NCBI RefSeq assembly: GCF_000613925.1
Contig: NZ_BAJX01000005.1
Coordinates: 124,001 to 188,000 of the forward strand
Length of the DNA stretch: 64,000 bases
Direction: 5' to 3'
DNA from: Prevotella histicola JCM 15637 = DNF00424
GTDB taxonomy: Bacteria > Bacteroidota > Bacteroidia > Bacteroidales > Bacteroidaceae
Both the position numbers and the translations under genes were made by a program. This document shows, one piece after another, positions 51,587 through 60,981 of the stretch; position 1 is the first letter of the stretch, and each line of letters begins with the position of its first letter. The notes beneath the pieces were generated by a model. The model was not told the origin of the DNA, did no database searches, and was given only the letters and a program-made list of their open reading frames with translations.

Positions 51587-54559
51587 TTAGAAATTAACTG
51601 CAACATTAAAAGAGAAGGTACGTGTCAGTGGGAACAGTCGTTTGTCATCAACACCAAGTGTTCCGTAAGTCGTACGACCCTCATCAACGCGAACAAGTGA
51701 AGCAGAATTGATCATTGGAGTCAAGCCTTTGTATCCTGTAATAGTACATACATTGTTGACTGCAAGCCCAAGATGAATACTCTGAATCCAATCAGCCTTG
51801 AGTTGTTTCTTGTTAAATGTATACCCAAGTGTGATATACTCGAAGTTCACATAGTCACCTTTCTCCAACCAGTAATCAGAGATTTGGATATCCTTGATAC
51901 CCTTTTCTGGTGCATCTGCCAATACATTATAGGTTGGGAAGTTGTTCATGTTGCTGTAAGTCATGCCAGTACCGTTGTAGATCTTATGTCCAAAGGCACC
52001 ATTAAACTGCATTGCAAGGTCCCAATTCTTATATTTAAAGGTGAAATCCCAGCCTAAATAAGCCTTAGGAATAGCCTGTCCACATACGTAACGGTCGCCA
52101 GAATCACCCGTATCAATTGTACCATTCTTATCCAAATCTGTAATTATATACTGTCCATTAGCATTAATCCCTTCGCAATGAGGCAGATAAAAGACACCTA
52201 TTGGCTGACCTTCGATAAGATAAGTAACGCCCGTATTTTGCGTTAAACCAGCCGCATTGATATTTGCAACAGCAATATGTTCACTCGTTGTCAGCGCCTG
52301 TCCCTTGTAAGTACCACTCAAAGTGTTCAGCTTATTCTGCTGAAAACTGAGGTTAAGACCTGAGTTGAAGGTGAAATCCTTTGTACGAATGATATCACCA
52401 CGTACACCAATCTCAAAACCAGAGTTGGTCATCTGTCCCATATTAGCCAACAAAGTGTTGTAAGTAAATGGTGGAACAGGAACAGTATAAGTATAAAGAA
52501 GATCCTTTGTCTTTGAAGTGTACCAGTCCAAAGTAACATTCAAACGGCTCTGGAAAGCAGAGAAATCAACACCAACATCGAAGGTATGCTTTACTTCCCA
52601 CTTCAAATCAGGGTTGTCATTACTCTGAATAGCATAGGTAGTAGTGTTGGAACCATTGACAAGTGTCACTCCATTAGGTGCATAAAGAGCCAAAGAATTA
52701 TAAGGAGCGATGACATCCTGATTACCAGTAACACCATAACCGAGGCGCACTTTCAGGTTATCAATCCAGCGAATGTTCTTCATAAACGCTTCTTGAGATA
52801 CTACCCATGCAACAGAAGCTGATGGGAACCAACCCCATTTATGGCCTTGACCCAACTTTGAAGAACCATCTGTACGGAGGTTAACCGTAGCTATATAGCG
52901 GTTACCATACATATAATTCAAGCGAGCCATGTATGAACTCAAGGTATATTCAGATGCTTCTGATTCAACATCTCCCCAAGAAACATTCGCTCCAGACTTC
53001 ATATTGTTATAACCGAAGTAGTTTGTATCGAACTTAAAGGACTGTCCTGAATTCCAGAAAGTCTTATAACGCTGGCCTTCCATCAAGGCTAAAGCATCGA
53101 TATGATGCTCTCCAAAGTCCTTTGTATAGGTTAGTTGGAGGTTGCCCATGATGTCTGTACGCTTCATATTATGGATATATGCCCATCCATTACCATTGAT
53201 ACGACCCTGCTGGATGTCGTTAGGAACGTAACGTTTGTGGTCCAGATTCAATCGGGTATAACTACCAAAGGCACTCAAGAAGAGTCCATCAGCAATAGTC
53301 CATGTAGCCTTTCCATGTGCATTCAGCGACCCTACGTCAAAGCGATCCTTCACTTCAAGCTGTCCAAGTGGGTTATAAATCTCATTAGCCAGCTTGTCTT
53401 CGTCCCATTCACCAGTCGTTACGTTCTTATATGTTGGGTAAGTTGGATTGTAAGCAGCTGCAGAATAGAACATCTTCTGTGGGTCATACTGCATCTTACC
53501 GTCTCTTTCACTACCAAGAACACCAAGCTCCAACTTCAGTTTTTTGTTGAAAGCGTACTGTGTAGCATCAAGTTTTACGGTGTAATTCTTCATATCAGAG
53601 TTCTTCAAAGCACCCTGACGCTGTATGAAACCAAGGCTTGCACGATAGTTACCATGGTCGTTACCAGATGAGAAAGCAACATTATGGCTTTGCGTAAGAC
53701 CAGCAGAGCGTTCTATTTCGTCAAACCAATTGGTGTTACCACCAAGGTCAGTAAAGGCTATACCCATGTTGGTAGCAGTCTTACGATAGGCATCTGCACC
53801 CAACATCTTCAGATTTTTGAATACGCTGTTCACACCAACAGTACCATTATAAGAGATGTTAGCGAAACCATTCTTACCTTTTGTAGTTGTCACAACAATA
53901 ACTCCGGCTGCACCACGTGAACCATACTGAGCCGTCTCTGACGCATCTTTCAGGATTGTCATGCTCTCAATATCATTTGGCTGAAGGGCATTGAACATTG
54001 TCATGTCACTAAAAACGCCGTCAATAATCACCAAAGGATCATTACCACCAGAGAGAGATGAGGTACCACGAACGCGGATATTCGTTGCTCCCATAGGGTC
54101 ACCACCATTCTGACTGATGACTACACCAGTCACTTTACCCTTCAAAGCATCTGCTGCACTGGTAACAACTCCCTTGTTCATGCCTTCCTTTCCCACGCGT
54201 TCAACCGCACCTGAGACCGTACGTTTAGTACCAACGGCATAACCAACGACAACAACTTCATCCAATTGTTTGTTGTCTTGACTGAGACTAACATTAATGT
54301 TTGATTGATTACCTACGACAACTTCCTTGTTGCTATAGCCAATGTAAGAGAACACAAGTGTAGCACCAGGCTTCACATTCGTAAGTTTGTAATTACCATC
54401 AAGGTCCGTTACGGTACCACCTTGTTCACCTTTCACTTGGATGGTCGCCCCAATCAATGGTTCACCCGACGCATCCTTCACGTTTCCTTGCACCGTTGAT
54501 TGGGCAAAAGAACTCATTGAACACATCAAACCAATGGCTATCGCCACGGTCTTCTTCAT
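51587..54559 (-). CDS. SusC/RagA-family TonB-dependent receptor
   Basis: The protein has 990 residues from the ATG at 54559; six more residues are possible from 54577. A signal peptide (KKTVAIAIGLMCSMSSFA) is followed by the carboxypeptidase-like domain (VQGNVKDASGEPLIGATIQVKGEQ), DEVVVVGYAVGTKRTVSG, and a plug with VRGTSSLSGGNDPLVIIDG and MTILKDASETAQYGSRGAAGVIVVTTTKG. The 22-strand barrel ends in TRTFSFNVAVNF. The frame is intact. It is the lead gene of a SusC-SusD-GH13 locus and is controlled by the promoter at 54761-54792, with an inverted repeat further upstream. The nearest sensor gene of the SusR or hybrid type is not adjacent. Confidence 0.95.
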   Translation of the reverse strand: MKKTVAIAIGLMCSMSSFAQSTVQGNVKDASGEPLIGATIQVKGEQGGTVTDLDGNYKLTNVKPGATLVFSYIGYSNKEVVVGNQSNINVSLSQDNKQLDEVVVVGYAVGTKRTVSGAVERVGKEGMNKGVVTSAADALKGKVTGVVISQNGGDPMGATNIRVRGTSSLSGGNDPLVIIDGVFSDMTMFNALQPNDIESMTILKDASETAQYGSRGAAGVIVVTTTKGKNGFANISYNGTVGVNSVFKNLKMLGADAYRKTATNMGIAFTDLGGNTNWFDEIERSAGLTQSHNVAFSSGNDHGNYRASLGFIQRQGALKNSDMKNYTVKLDATQYAFNKKLKLELGVLGSERDGKMQYDPQKMFYSAAAYNPTYPTYKNVTTGEWDEDKLANEIYNPLGQLEVKDRFDVGSLNAHGKATWTIADGLFLSAFGSYTRLNLDHKRYVPNDIQQGRINGNGWAYIHNMKRTDIMGNLQLTYTKDFGEHHIDALALMEGQRYKTFWNSGQSFKFDTNYFGYNNMKSGANVSWGDVESEASEYTLSSYMARLNYMYGNRYIATVNLRTDGSSKLGQGHKWGWFPSASVAWVVSQEAFMKNIRWIDNLKVRLGYGVTGNQDVIAPYNSLALYAPNGVTLVNGSNTTTYAIQSNDNPDLKWEVKHTFDVGVDFSAFQSRLNVTLDWYTSKTKDLLYTYTVPVPPFTYNTLLANMGQMTNSGFEIGVRGDIIRTKDFTFNSGLNLSFQQNKLNTLSGTYKGQALTTSEHIAVANINAAGLTQNTGVTYLIEGQPIGVFYLPHCEGINANGQYIITDLDKNGTIDTGDSGDRYVCGQAIPKAYLGWDFTFKYKNWDLAMQFNGAFGHKIYNGTGMTYSNMNNFPTYNVLADAPEKGIKDIQISDYWLEKGDYVNFEYITLGYTFNKKQLKADWIQSIHLGLAVNNVCTITGYKGLTPMINSASLVRVDEGRTTYGTLGVDDKRLFPLTRTFSFNVAVNF

Positions 54560-54760
54560 AAACGATTTCCTGCTCATGAGGGATTAGATCTTTTTAAATT
54601 AGTTATATATTTAGGTTCTTATTATTATTCTTTGTTCTCTATGGCTTCTATCAATGGCCCTGTCATGGTTCGTAAGTGATAGTTCTGTCTTCGGTTTTTT
54701 CTTGTTCGTTAAGGCATAACATCGTTACGATTGTTATAGGCTTTAGATTCTTATTGGGGT

Positions 54761-54792
54761 CAAAGGTATTTTATTTTTTTAATATCTCCAAA
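54761..54792 (-). promoter_or_regulatory. Promoter of the second SusC/SusD operon
   Basis: TTTG at 54792-54789 and TACCTTTG at 54768-54761 on the minus strand, 24 bases apart. The leader is about 180-195 bases. Confidence 0.75.
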
Positions 54793-54837
54793 CATTATGT
54801 TGATTTTTTAAAACGTACTTCATCAACTATAACGCAT

Positions 54838-54872
54838 AAAAACTATATCACAGCATGTTACATATAGTTTTT
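54838..54872. promoter_or_regulatory. Candidate activator site upstream of the second SusC promoter
   Basis: AAAAACTATAT (54838-54848) and ATATAGTTTTT (54862-54872) form an 11-bp perfect inverted repeat with a 13-bp spacer, about 45-80 bp upstream of the -33 box. The size suits a dimeric AraC- or SusR-type regulator. Confidence 0.5.
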
Positions 54873-55109
54873 ACTATAGAATATTTTTGTGAAAAATGTC
54901 GCTTATCAATTGATTTTATGACAAAATAACAAAGAAAACAGACGAACAAAAACATGTAAGACCAGTTAATTAGGAGTACAAAAACATTGTTTTTTATCGT
55001 TTAGAATAAGGTATAAATCAAGATTTCTGCCTAAAGAAAACACCTAACTTAACCTAAGATATTGCTCTTTCTCTTTCTTATAAATCACCAATGGACATTG
55101 GTATGTGCA

Positions 55110-56075
55110 TCAGAAATTAGTCAGTTGCTGATCTTTCCCGAAGAAGAATGGCGAGAGATGCAGTCTATCCATCAGCCAAGTGATAGCAAAAGAGCCTGCA
55201 ACGGCAAGCGAAACACTGATGACGAGGAAAAGCATTCCCGTAGAATCAAGTTGCAGAAGAAATGCCTGATAACTCTTAGCAAGCATGGTGAAAAGAGGTG
55301 AAAAGAGCAACAGAGGAAGTGTGTTACGCCCAATGAAAAGCAAAAGACGGCGTAACGGGGAATAAAAAGGAAAGTGAAAAAGCCACATCAGCAGACTGAT
55401 AACGAGGTATACGATGCTTGCTCCTGCAAAGGAAGCACGATCATAATGGCTATTATCCAGGCATAATGCCACCAAAGGAATGATAACCCACCACCGAGCA
55501 GGGAAGGCTTTACGGAAGTCGACCACGCTTTGACGAATGAGAACACCCACAAAGAAGTAAGCGGCATTAGCCCATGAAAGGAGTCCACAACCCAAGGAAA
55601 GTACCCCAAGGAGCACTGCCAACAAAGCTGCTTTCCCTTGCCAAGGTAACCGAGGGACGCAGAAACAGATATAATAGCTTGCCCCGCAGAGTATCAATGT
55701 GTGCAGATACCAGTACGGACCGATAGGATGTAAGAAGATCTTGTTCAGTAATAGCCCTACAGAGAGATGGTCAATGTGCTCACGAATAGGCAACAGTGAT
55801 GCCATCACAGTGTAACCTATCTCCATCACAGCATAAGGTATCAGAATCCAAAGCAGCGTATGTCCCACCCTACTCCACGACTTCCGAACATTAAAAAGAT
55901 AACCTGACACTAAGAGAAAGCCTGGCATGTGGAAGGTATAAACCAATTGTTTGGCTACAGGATAGGTGTTGCCTATATATATAAGGTGGAAGGCTATCAT
56001 CAGAATGATGAAAACACACTTGAGGAAATCAAGTTCTTCAATCCGCTTATCACCCAATGTTATTGGTATTCTCAT
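55110..56075 (-). CDS. Acyltransferase-3 (OafA/WecH-type) membrane protein
   Basis: The 321-residue protein has about nine or ten hydrophobic segments. The first helix carries RIEELDFLKCVFIILMIAFHLIYIG, with the family His in the membrane helix, followed by YTFHMPGFLLVSGYLF. These are the standard motifs of the family that moves O-acyl groups onto sugars in surface polysaccharides. The Arg/Glu pairing and the H-x-P motif (FHMPGF) are present. The substrate is unknown. It is a single gene with a short leader, downstream of the promoter at 56091, and is not linked to a glycan cluster in this window. Confidence 0.9.
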   Translation of the reverse strand: MRIPITLGDKRIEELDFLKCVFIILMIAFHLIYIGNTYPVAKQLVYTFHMPGFLLVSGYLFNVRKSWSRVGHTLLWILIPYAVMEIGYTVMASLLPIREHIDHLSVGLLLNKIFLHPIGPYWYLHTLILCGASYYICFCVPRLPWQGKAALLAVLLGVLSLGCGLLSWANAAYFFVGVLIRQSVVDFRKAFPARWWVIIPLVALCLDNSHYDRASFAGASIVYLVISLLMWLFHFPFYSPLRRLLLFIGRNTLPLLLFSPLFTMLAKSYQAFLLQLDSTGMLFLVISVSLAVAGSFAITWLMDRLHLSPFFFGKDQQLTNF

Positions 56076-56090
56076 GCTTGCAAAGATAGG

Positions 56091-56098
56091 AAAATGGC
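56091..56098 (-). promoter_or_regulatory. -7 box of the acyltransferase gene
   Basis: TATCTTTG on the minus strand, 15 bases before the ATG at 56075. Confidence 0.6.
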
Positions 56099-56209
56099 GT
56101 CATATGACAAAGAACTGACGTAAAAAAAGCATCTGCAACACCCTTTTACAGGCATTACAGATGCATGAATTTTTATAGAGAAAATAATATTAGCCTTTCT
56201 GTTTGTGTA

Positions 56210-58627
56210 CTAATTATCGTAAGGAGAGGTCCTCCAAAGACGTACAGGGGCACTCATAATGAAGTTAAGTTTAAATCTTGGATCATCTTTTGCGCCTTGT
56301 GCTACATTACCAGTCGTAGGAACGTTTATGTAAAGATAGTGTTGGAAGAAACCACAAGTCTCATTTCCGCCCTGCGAACCCATGAAAGCAACCGCCTGTT
56401 TAGGTCGAACGCCACCCAATCCGAGCATTGCTCCCGTACCATCAGAGTTCTGTGGAGTATATCTTCCAGTGGTTGTTGTATTGTCAGGAGTCCAATATTG
56501 TGTACACTTTCCTAAGGTTGATGTGTCGTAATACCAGAACGTTTGGTTACCAGCTTCTGCAGCACTATTCACTCCTGCGTATGGAAATATGCGCTTAGTA
56601 TCGGTTGGATAGGTGGTACCATTACTTGGATCAGCCCAGAAATCCTCCGTATCTATGTCGTCCATATCTAGTACAAAGCGTGGACCAAGGTAGCGTTGGG
56701 TGAGCACAGCTGCCCCGTTTACATCTTCGTAGCGTATGGTATAGCGATAGTTATTATTGTCTATCCATGTTGGATTGCCGTCAAGTCCTGCGCTAACTCG
56801 TGTTGGAGAAGCTGTTACATGCCCCATATAAAGCTGTCCTTCTCCGCTATTGGTAATGTAATCGGGCTTTTTCGACATACCAATCATATAGGCAATAAGT
56901 TTGCCGTTGCTATCTTTCACACCCTTAGAATAGGAATGGAACACGAGTTTAGTGGTGCTCCAACCCGGTAATTTAGCAGGAGAAACAATACCGACAGAAT
57001 ACTTATAGGTTGCACCAGCATTACGGAAGCCTGCAAAACCATAGTATTGTGCAATGATGCTACGCCAGTATTCGTTGCCAGCAAACATATATCCAGACGG
57101 TATAGAAGCCAGTTTGTCGGTTATCTTTTCTGTGTTTGCAGCATATTCTTGGTAAGTATAGCGTTTTGTATTAGCCACATTATAATCGTTATCAACCGAC
57201 AATTCGGCATCAGTACCAAAGTTATCGTGCTTTGCAATGTAGCTTAATGGTGGGAATTTGTATACCACACTGCCCCTTGCCGGATAGTTAGCACCCGATG
57301 TATAAGGTTTTAACGAACCGTAAGCAGGTATCATATTAATGGACGAAGGCACAACTTTAGTAGCCGAACTGGTCTCTGTAGGCACAGCCATCAGTAGGAA
57401 CTGTGTTTTAGCAACACGGTTTACGGTGTAATTAGTGCTTGTTGCAGATTCCATATTATCACTATACAGCTTCACAGCTTGTGTTTGTGGAGCCATCCAA
57501 ACATATATGTAGCTGGGTGCTTCGCTATTATTTGGAACATTATCGAAGTTGTTTCCCGTTGCATCTTTTAGGAAAGTGTGGTCGTAATAAGTAAGTGCTG
57601 TATTGAATTTCTTACTTAAATCGTTATCAGCCTTAGCATTATTAGCCTTCTCTTCAGCATAGTTTGCAATGTATTCGCCCTTAATACGGAAGTGTTTTTT
57701 GGCAATAAGACCATCTGATCCTATCATTGCATTGTCGGTTAATGGGCGTTGATAGAACTTAAAAGCCTTGAAAGCATCTTGGAAAGAGGTAGATGTTGCC
57801 GATGCAATATTGGTATCTTTCGTGTCAATTAAGTCGGTTGTTGGAACCTCATCAAATACTTTTAAGTCGAACTGACCGCACAAAATGTTGCTTGTTATTA
57901 TGCGAACGCCATTGTATTTAAAGCCAAATCCGGTTTTGTTAGTAACCTTTAGTCGAACAATTGTTCCGAACTGCTTAAAGCGAACAGGGTCTTTTGCCTT
58001 AATAGTTTTATTGGCTTGATTGGTTTCTAACTTACGCCAGCTGAACACGTACGGTATGTTTGCGCCCCATTTAACCTTGTTTCCGGCAACATCTCGTGCC
58101 ACATGTCCTTCCACAAAACCATTAAATTTCACCTGATTAGCACCAGGAAGAGGCTCTCCACCCAGTATTCCGCACACAAACCATGTACCTTTACTAAGGT
58201 CGGTACCCGCCTTCATCTCGAACGTTTCGGTTGGTTCGAGCGTTAAATTTCCCCCTTTTGCGTAGGTCCATTTGGTAATAACCTTTGTTACAGGCTGTGT
58301 TGTGTCGGTGCTTTTAAATATCAATAGCACTGGCACTTTGGTACCGTTGGCAAGCTCTGTGCCCTCGTTTGTACCCTTATTGTATATACCTACGGGAGTA
58401 GGAAAGCCAGTGTTGTCGTCTGTTTCGTATCCAATGGCGTTGTTTGGAGGGTCTGCTCTACTTGTAAGAGCGGGTTTGTCGGCTTGCATATTGCCTTCCA
58501 TTGCCATCGAAACAGTAATACCTGGCTGGTTGTCTTCACCATTTATGTTGTCTACAATGTCCTTATCTGCACAGCTTGCAAATAGTAATGCACATATTGC
58601 AAGGCATGAATAGAATAATTGTTTCAT
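56210..58627 (-). CDS. Large fimbrillin-like surface lipoprotein
   Basis: The 805-residue protein has a lipobox (LFASC at about 15-19) and then DKDIVDNINGEDN, the typical acidic start of a surface lipoprotein. I do not recognise a defined family, but size, signal and the end (YLYINVPTTGNVAQGAKDD, then APVRLWRT) are those of fimbrillin-type major surface proteins in Bacteroidales. Many Asn/Thr/Tyr-rich beta strands and no Cys in the mature body point to a stable extracellular fold. Its codon use looks a little richer in CG-ending codons than its neighbours, a possible sign of transfer, judged by eye only. A 57-residue ORF lies upstream in the same unit. Confidence 0.7.
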   Translation of the reverse strand: MKQLFYSCLAICALLFASCADKDIVDNINGEDNQPGITVSMAMEGNMQADKPALTSRADPPNNAIGYETDDNTGFPTPVGIYNKGTNEGTELANGTKVPVLLIFKSTDTTQPVTKVITKWTYAKGGNLTLEPTETFEMKAGTDLSKGTWFVCGILGGEPLPGANQVKFNGFVEGHVARDVAGNKVKWGANIPYVFSWRKLETNQANKTIKAKDPVRFKQFGTIVRLKVTNKTGFGFKYNGVRIITSNILCGQFDLKVFDEVPTTDLIDTKDTNIASATSTSFQDAFKAFKFYQRPLTDNAMIGSDGLIAKKHFRIKGEYIANYAEEKANNAKADNDLSKKFNTALTYYDHTFLKDATGNNFDNVPNNSEAPSYIYVWMAPQTQAVKLYSDNMESATSTNYTVNRVAKTQFLLMAVPTETSSATKVVPSSINMIPAYGSLKPYTSGANYPARGSVVYKFPPLSYIAKHDNFGTDAELSVDNDYNVANTKRYTYQEYAANTEKITDKLASIPSGYMFAGNEYWRSIIAQYYGFAGFRNAGATYKYSVGIVSPAKLPGWSTTKLVFHSYSKGVKDSNGKLIAYMIGMSKKPDYITNSGEGQLYMGHVTASPTRVSAGLDGNPTWIDNNNYRYTIRYEDVNGAAVLTQRYLGPRFVLDMDDIDTEDFWADPSNGTTYPTDTKRIFPYAGVNSAAEAGNQTFWYYDTSTLGKCTQYWTPDNTTTTGRYTPQNSDGTGAMLGLGGVRPKQAVAFMGSQGGNETCGFFQHYLYINVPTTGNVAQGAKDDPRFKLNFIMSAPVRLWRTSPYDN

Positions 58628-58708
58628 AAAGAAAAAGTTGTAAGAAAGTCTTTTTAAAAGAGAAAATGAGCTCCTCTTTGGTTATAAAATCTTAGTAAAA
58701 TTGGTTCG

Positions 58709-58882
58709 TTAAGGGTCTTGATCGTCTATTCCTGCCGTATTATCTTCAGGGTCTGGTTCGTCATTTCCTGGATCTAAGTGCCCATTGATACCACTCCTTG
58801 CGTGGAAACCACCCTCCAAAAGCTCATCGGTGTAGAGGCTTATGACCTCTGCCATGGGCTTAACATACTCTGTTCTAATCAT
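58709..58882 (-). CDS. Small 57-residue ORF upstream of the fimbrillin-like gene
   Basis: Starts MIRTEYVKPMAEVISLYTDE and ends acidic (DEPDPEDNTAGIDDQDP). The type K-P-x-x-E-V-I, then a Leu/Glu helix, then a Gly and acidic tail is common in short Bacteroidales proteins that sit beside surface-protein genes. It has a promoter 120 bases upstream and is followed 81 bases later by the large lipoprotein gene. No signal peptide is visible. It could be an export or regulatory helper; nothing stronger can be said. Confidence 0.6.
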   Translation of the reverse strand: MIRTEYVKPMAEVISLYTDELLEGGFHARSGINGHLDPGNDEPDPEDNTAGIDDQDP

Positions 58883-59003
58883 AATCAAATAATAAGTTTA
58901 GGTATAAAAATTTCGTTTCTTTAGTTCGTTTCATTGGTTCTCTGGGCAAATTAAGTGGCTTTTTGAGGTTAATTTATATCGCCCGCAATTCTGTGAACCG
59001 TTG

Positions 59004-59034
59004 CAAATTTATATATAATAATGCAAACCTCAAA
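59004..59034 (-). promoter_or_regulatory. Promoter of the small ORF and fimbrillin-like gene
   Basis: TTTG at 59034-59031 and TAAATTTG at 59011-59004 on the minus strand, 23 bases apart. The leader to the small ORF is about 115 bases. Confidence 0.65.
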
Positions 59035-59190
59035 TCATCAAATACACTATTTAATCTTTTTTAAACATATGGTAGCAGAGGCAGAAGAGAGAGGTTGGAA
59101 GGTGAATAACGCACCAATAGTAGCAGCCTGACTAATAGAGAATTACCCATATACGCACCTTTATTGTAAAGACTATTCATAACTGCAAAA

Positions 59191-59345
59191 TAAAAGGTGC
59201 TCTTTTGCAATGTAAAAGATGCCCTTTTGCATGGTAAAAGGTGCCCTTTTGATGTGTAAAAGACGCCCTTTTGCAATGTAAAAGGGCGTCTTTTACAACA
59301 CGATTTGTAAACTCTTGATTATCTGAACGTTACAAATCCAAAAAT
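59191..59345. repeat. Array I: family-1 22-bp palindromic element
   Basis: Five 22-bp units run from 59191 to about 59296 (cores GTGCT, ATGCC, GTGCC, ACGCC, then inverted GGCGT). The tail at 59297-59345 reads GATTTGTAAACTC, ATTATCTGAACGTTACAAAT, very near the tail of array H. The last unit pairs with the one before it as a long hairpin. Confidence 0.8.
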
Positions 59346-59470
59346 AATCGGTTTAGAGTTGCATTTCATGTTATTGGCTATTTTAATTTGTAAAGTAATA
59401 TTCTACCACGGAATCTCTGCTTTTTTGAGGCGGTATATACGCCTTTCGGGGATATTACATGCCTAAAAAA

Positions 59471-59491
59471 GGGACACCGAAGCGGTGTCCC
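59471..59491 (-). terminator. aspA terminator
   Basis: GGGACACC (59471-59478) pairs with GGTGTCCC (59484-59491). The A6 before it gives a U tract on the minus strand. Confidence 0.8.
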
Positions 59492-59516
59492 TTATCATGA
59501 AGAATACTTTTCAGTA

Positions 59517-60929
59517 TTACTTAACCATATCAGTTGAGTCGAGCATGTGCTCTGGATTCAGGATAGCATCAAGCTTTTCCTTCGTCAAAATCTTCTTCTC
59601 AAGCACGAGATCATATACAGAACCACCAGTCTCAAGAGCCTCTTTGGCAATCTTGGTACTGTTCTTATAACCAATATATGGGTTCAAAGCTGTCACAATA
59701 CCAATTGAATGTTTCACCATTTCAAGGCAACGCTCCTTGTTAACAGTGATGCCATCGATACACTTCTCACGCAGAGTGTCCATAGCATTAGGCAACCATG
59801 TGAGGTCTTCAATAAGACATTCTGTGATGATTGGCTCCATAACGTTCAACTGAAGCTGACCTGCTTCGGCAGCAATCATAACAGTTGTGTCGTTACCAAT
59901 AACCTTAAAGCAGGTCTGATTGGTTACCTCTGGGATGACAGGGTTCACCTTACCCGGCATGATACTTGACCCTGGAGCCATTGGAGGAAGGTTGATTTCA
60001 TTCAAACCACAACGAGGACCAGAAGCCAAGAGGCGCAAGTCGTTACAAATCTTAGACAGTTTAACAGCCAAACGCTTCAAAGCACTTGAGTAACTAACGT
60101 ATGCACCCGTGTCAGGAGTAGCCTCAACGAGGTCGGCTCCAGCAACGAATTCCATACCAGTAAGCTCAGTAAGTCTCTCAGCACATACCTTTGGGAAGCC
60201 CGGAGCTGCATTCAAACCAGTTCCAATGGCTGTTCCACCCATATTGATCTCGTGTAAAAGAGCAGCATTACGGTTGAGGTTTGCAATCTCTTCTTCCAAC
60301 GTATTGGCAAAAGCATTGAACTCCTGACCACTTGTCATTGGCACTGCATCCTGCAACTGGGTACGTCCCATCTTGATAACATGCTTGAACTCCTCACCTT
60401 TCTTGCGGAAAGCAGCAATCAATGCACTCAAAGAAACAATAAGATTCCTGTTCATACGGATAAGAGCAAGGCGTATTGTTGTTGGGTAAACATCGTTGGT
60501 TGACTGTCCACAGTTCACGTGGTCATTAGGATAACAGTACTGATATTCACCTTTCTTATGGCCAAGTATCTCCAAAGCACGGTTAGCAATAACCTCATTG
60601 GCATTCATATTAACAGATGTACCAGCACCACCTTGTACCATATCAGTAACAAAGTTCTCGTGTAACTTACCTCCAATAATCTCGCGACAAGCCTGTGCAA
60701 TGGCGTCAGCTATCTTGTCATCAATCTGACCAAGGGCATGATTAGTCTCAACAGCAGCCAACTTAACATAAGCAACAGCGATAACATAATCAGGATAGTC
60801 GCACATTCGCTTGCGTGAGATGTGATAATTGTTAATCGCACGTTGCGTTTGTACACCGTAATATGCCTCCTCTGGCACTTTCAACTCACCTAAGAGATCA
60901 CTCTCTACACGGAATTTCTTTTCTTCCAT
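59517..60929 (-). CDS. aspA: Aspartate ammonia-lyase (aspartase)
   Basis: The 470-residue enzyme turns L-aspartate into fumarate and ammonia. Class II fumarase/aspartase marks are RVESDLLGELKVPEEAYYGVQTQRAINN, NFVTDMVQGGAGTSVNMNANEVIANRAL, PNDHVNCGQSTNDVYPT and the signature GSSIMPGKVNPV near 318, whose Ser is the catalytic base. In aspartases the GSSxMPxKxN loop is followed by TNQTCFKVIGND, as here, which separates it from fumarase. It is the last gene of the unit dcuB-ansB-porin-aspA and joins asparagine or aspartate use to fumarate respiration. Confidence 0.96.
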   Translation of the reverse strand: MEEKKFRVESDLLGELKVPEEAYYGVQTQRAINNYHISRKRMCDYPDYVIAVAYVKLAAVETNHALGQIDDKIADAIAQACREIIGGKLHENFVTDMVQGGAGTSVNMNANEVIANRALEILGHKKGEYQYCYPNDHVNCGQSTNDVYPTTIRLALIRMNRNLIVSLSALIAAFRKKGEEFKHVIKMGRTQLQDAVPMTSGQEFNAFANTLEEEIANLNRNAALLHEINMGGTAIGTGLNAAPGFPKVCAERLTELTGMEFVAGADLVEATPDTGAYVSYSSALKRLAVKLSKICNDLRLLASGPRCGLNEINLPPMAPGSSIMPGKVNPVIPEVTNQTCFKVIGNDTTVMIAAEAGQLQLNVMEPIITECLIEDLTWLPNAMDTLREKCIDGITVNKERCLEMVKHSIGIVTALNPYIGYKNSTKIAKEALETGGSVYDLVLEKKILTKEKLDAILNPEHMLDSTDMVK

Positions 60930-60981
60930 AACTTTAAATTTAATGATTGTGTGTATTTGTTATTATCTTATTTCAGGATCA

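Larger units (their letters stand above)
54578..55109. other. Intergenic stretch upstream of the second SusC operon
   Basis: It contains the SusC leader, promoter and inverted-repeat site. 54900-55109 is AT-rich with no gene; the acyltransferase gene ends at 55110 with no obvious terminator hairpin. Confidence 0.55.
58883..59516. other. Intergenic stretch between the fimbrillin unit and aspA
   Basis: It contains the fimbrillin promoter, array I and the aspA terminator. Frames that cross the array are chance. 59345-59460 has no recognised element. Confidence 0.6.

Noticed and set aside
59061-59276. 71-residue ORF over array I
   Set aside because: Same reason: it is a reading of the repeat array and shares peptides with the ORFs over array H.
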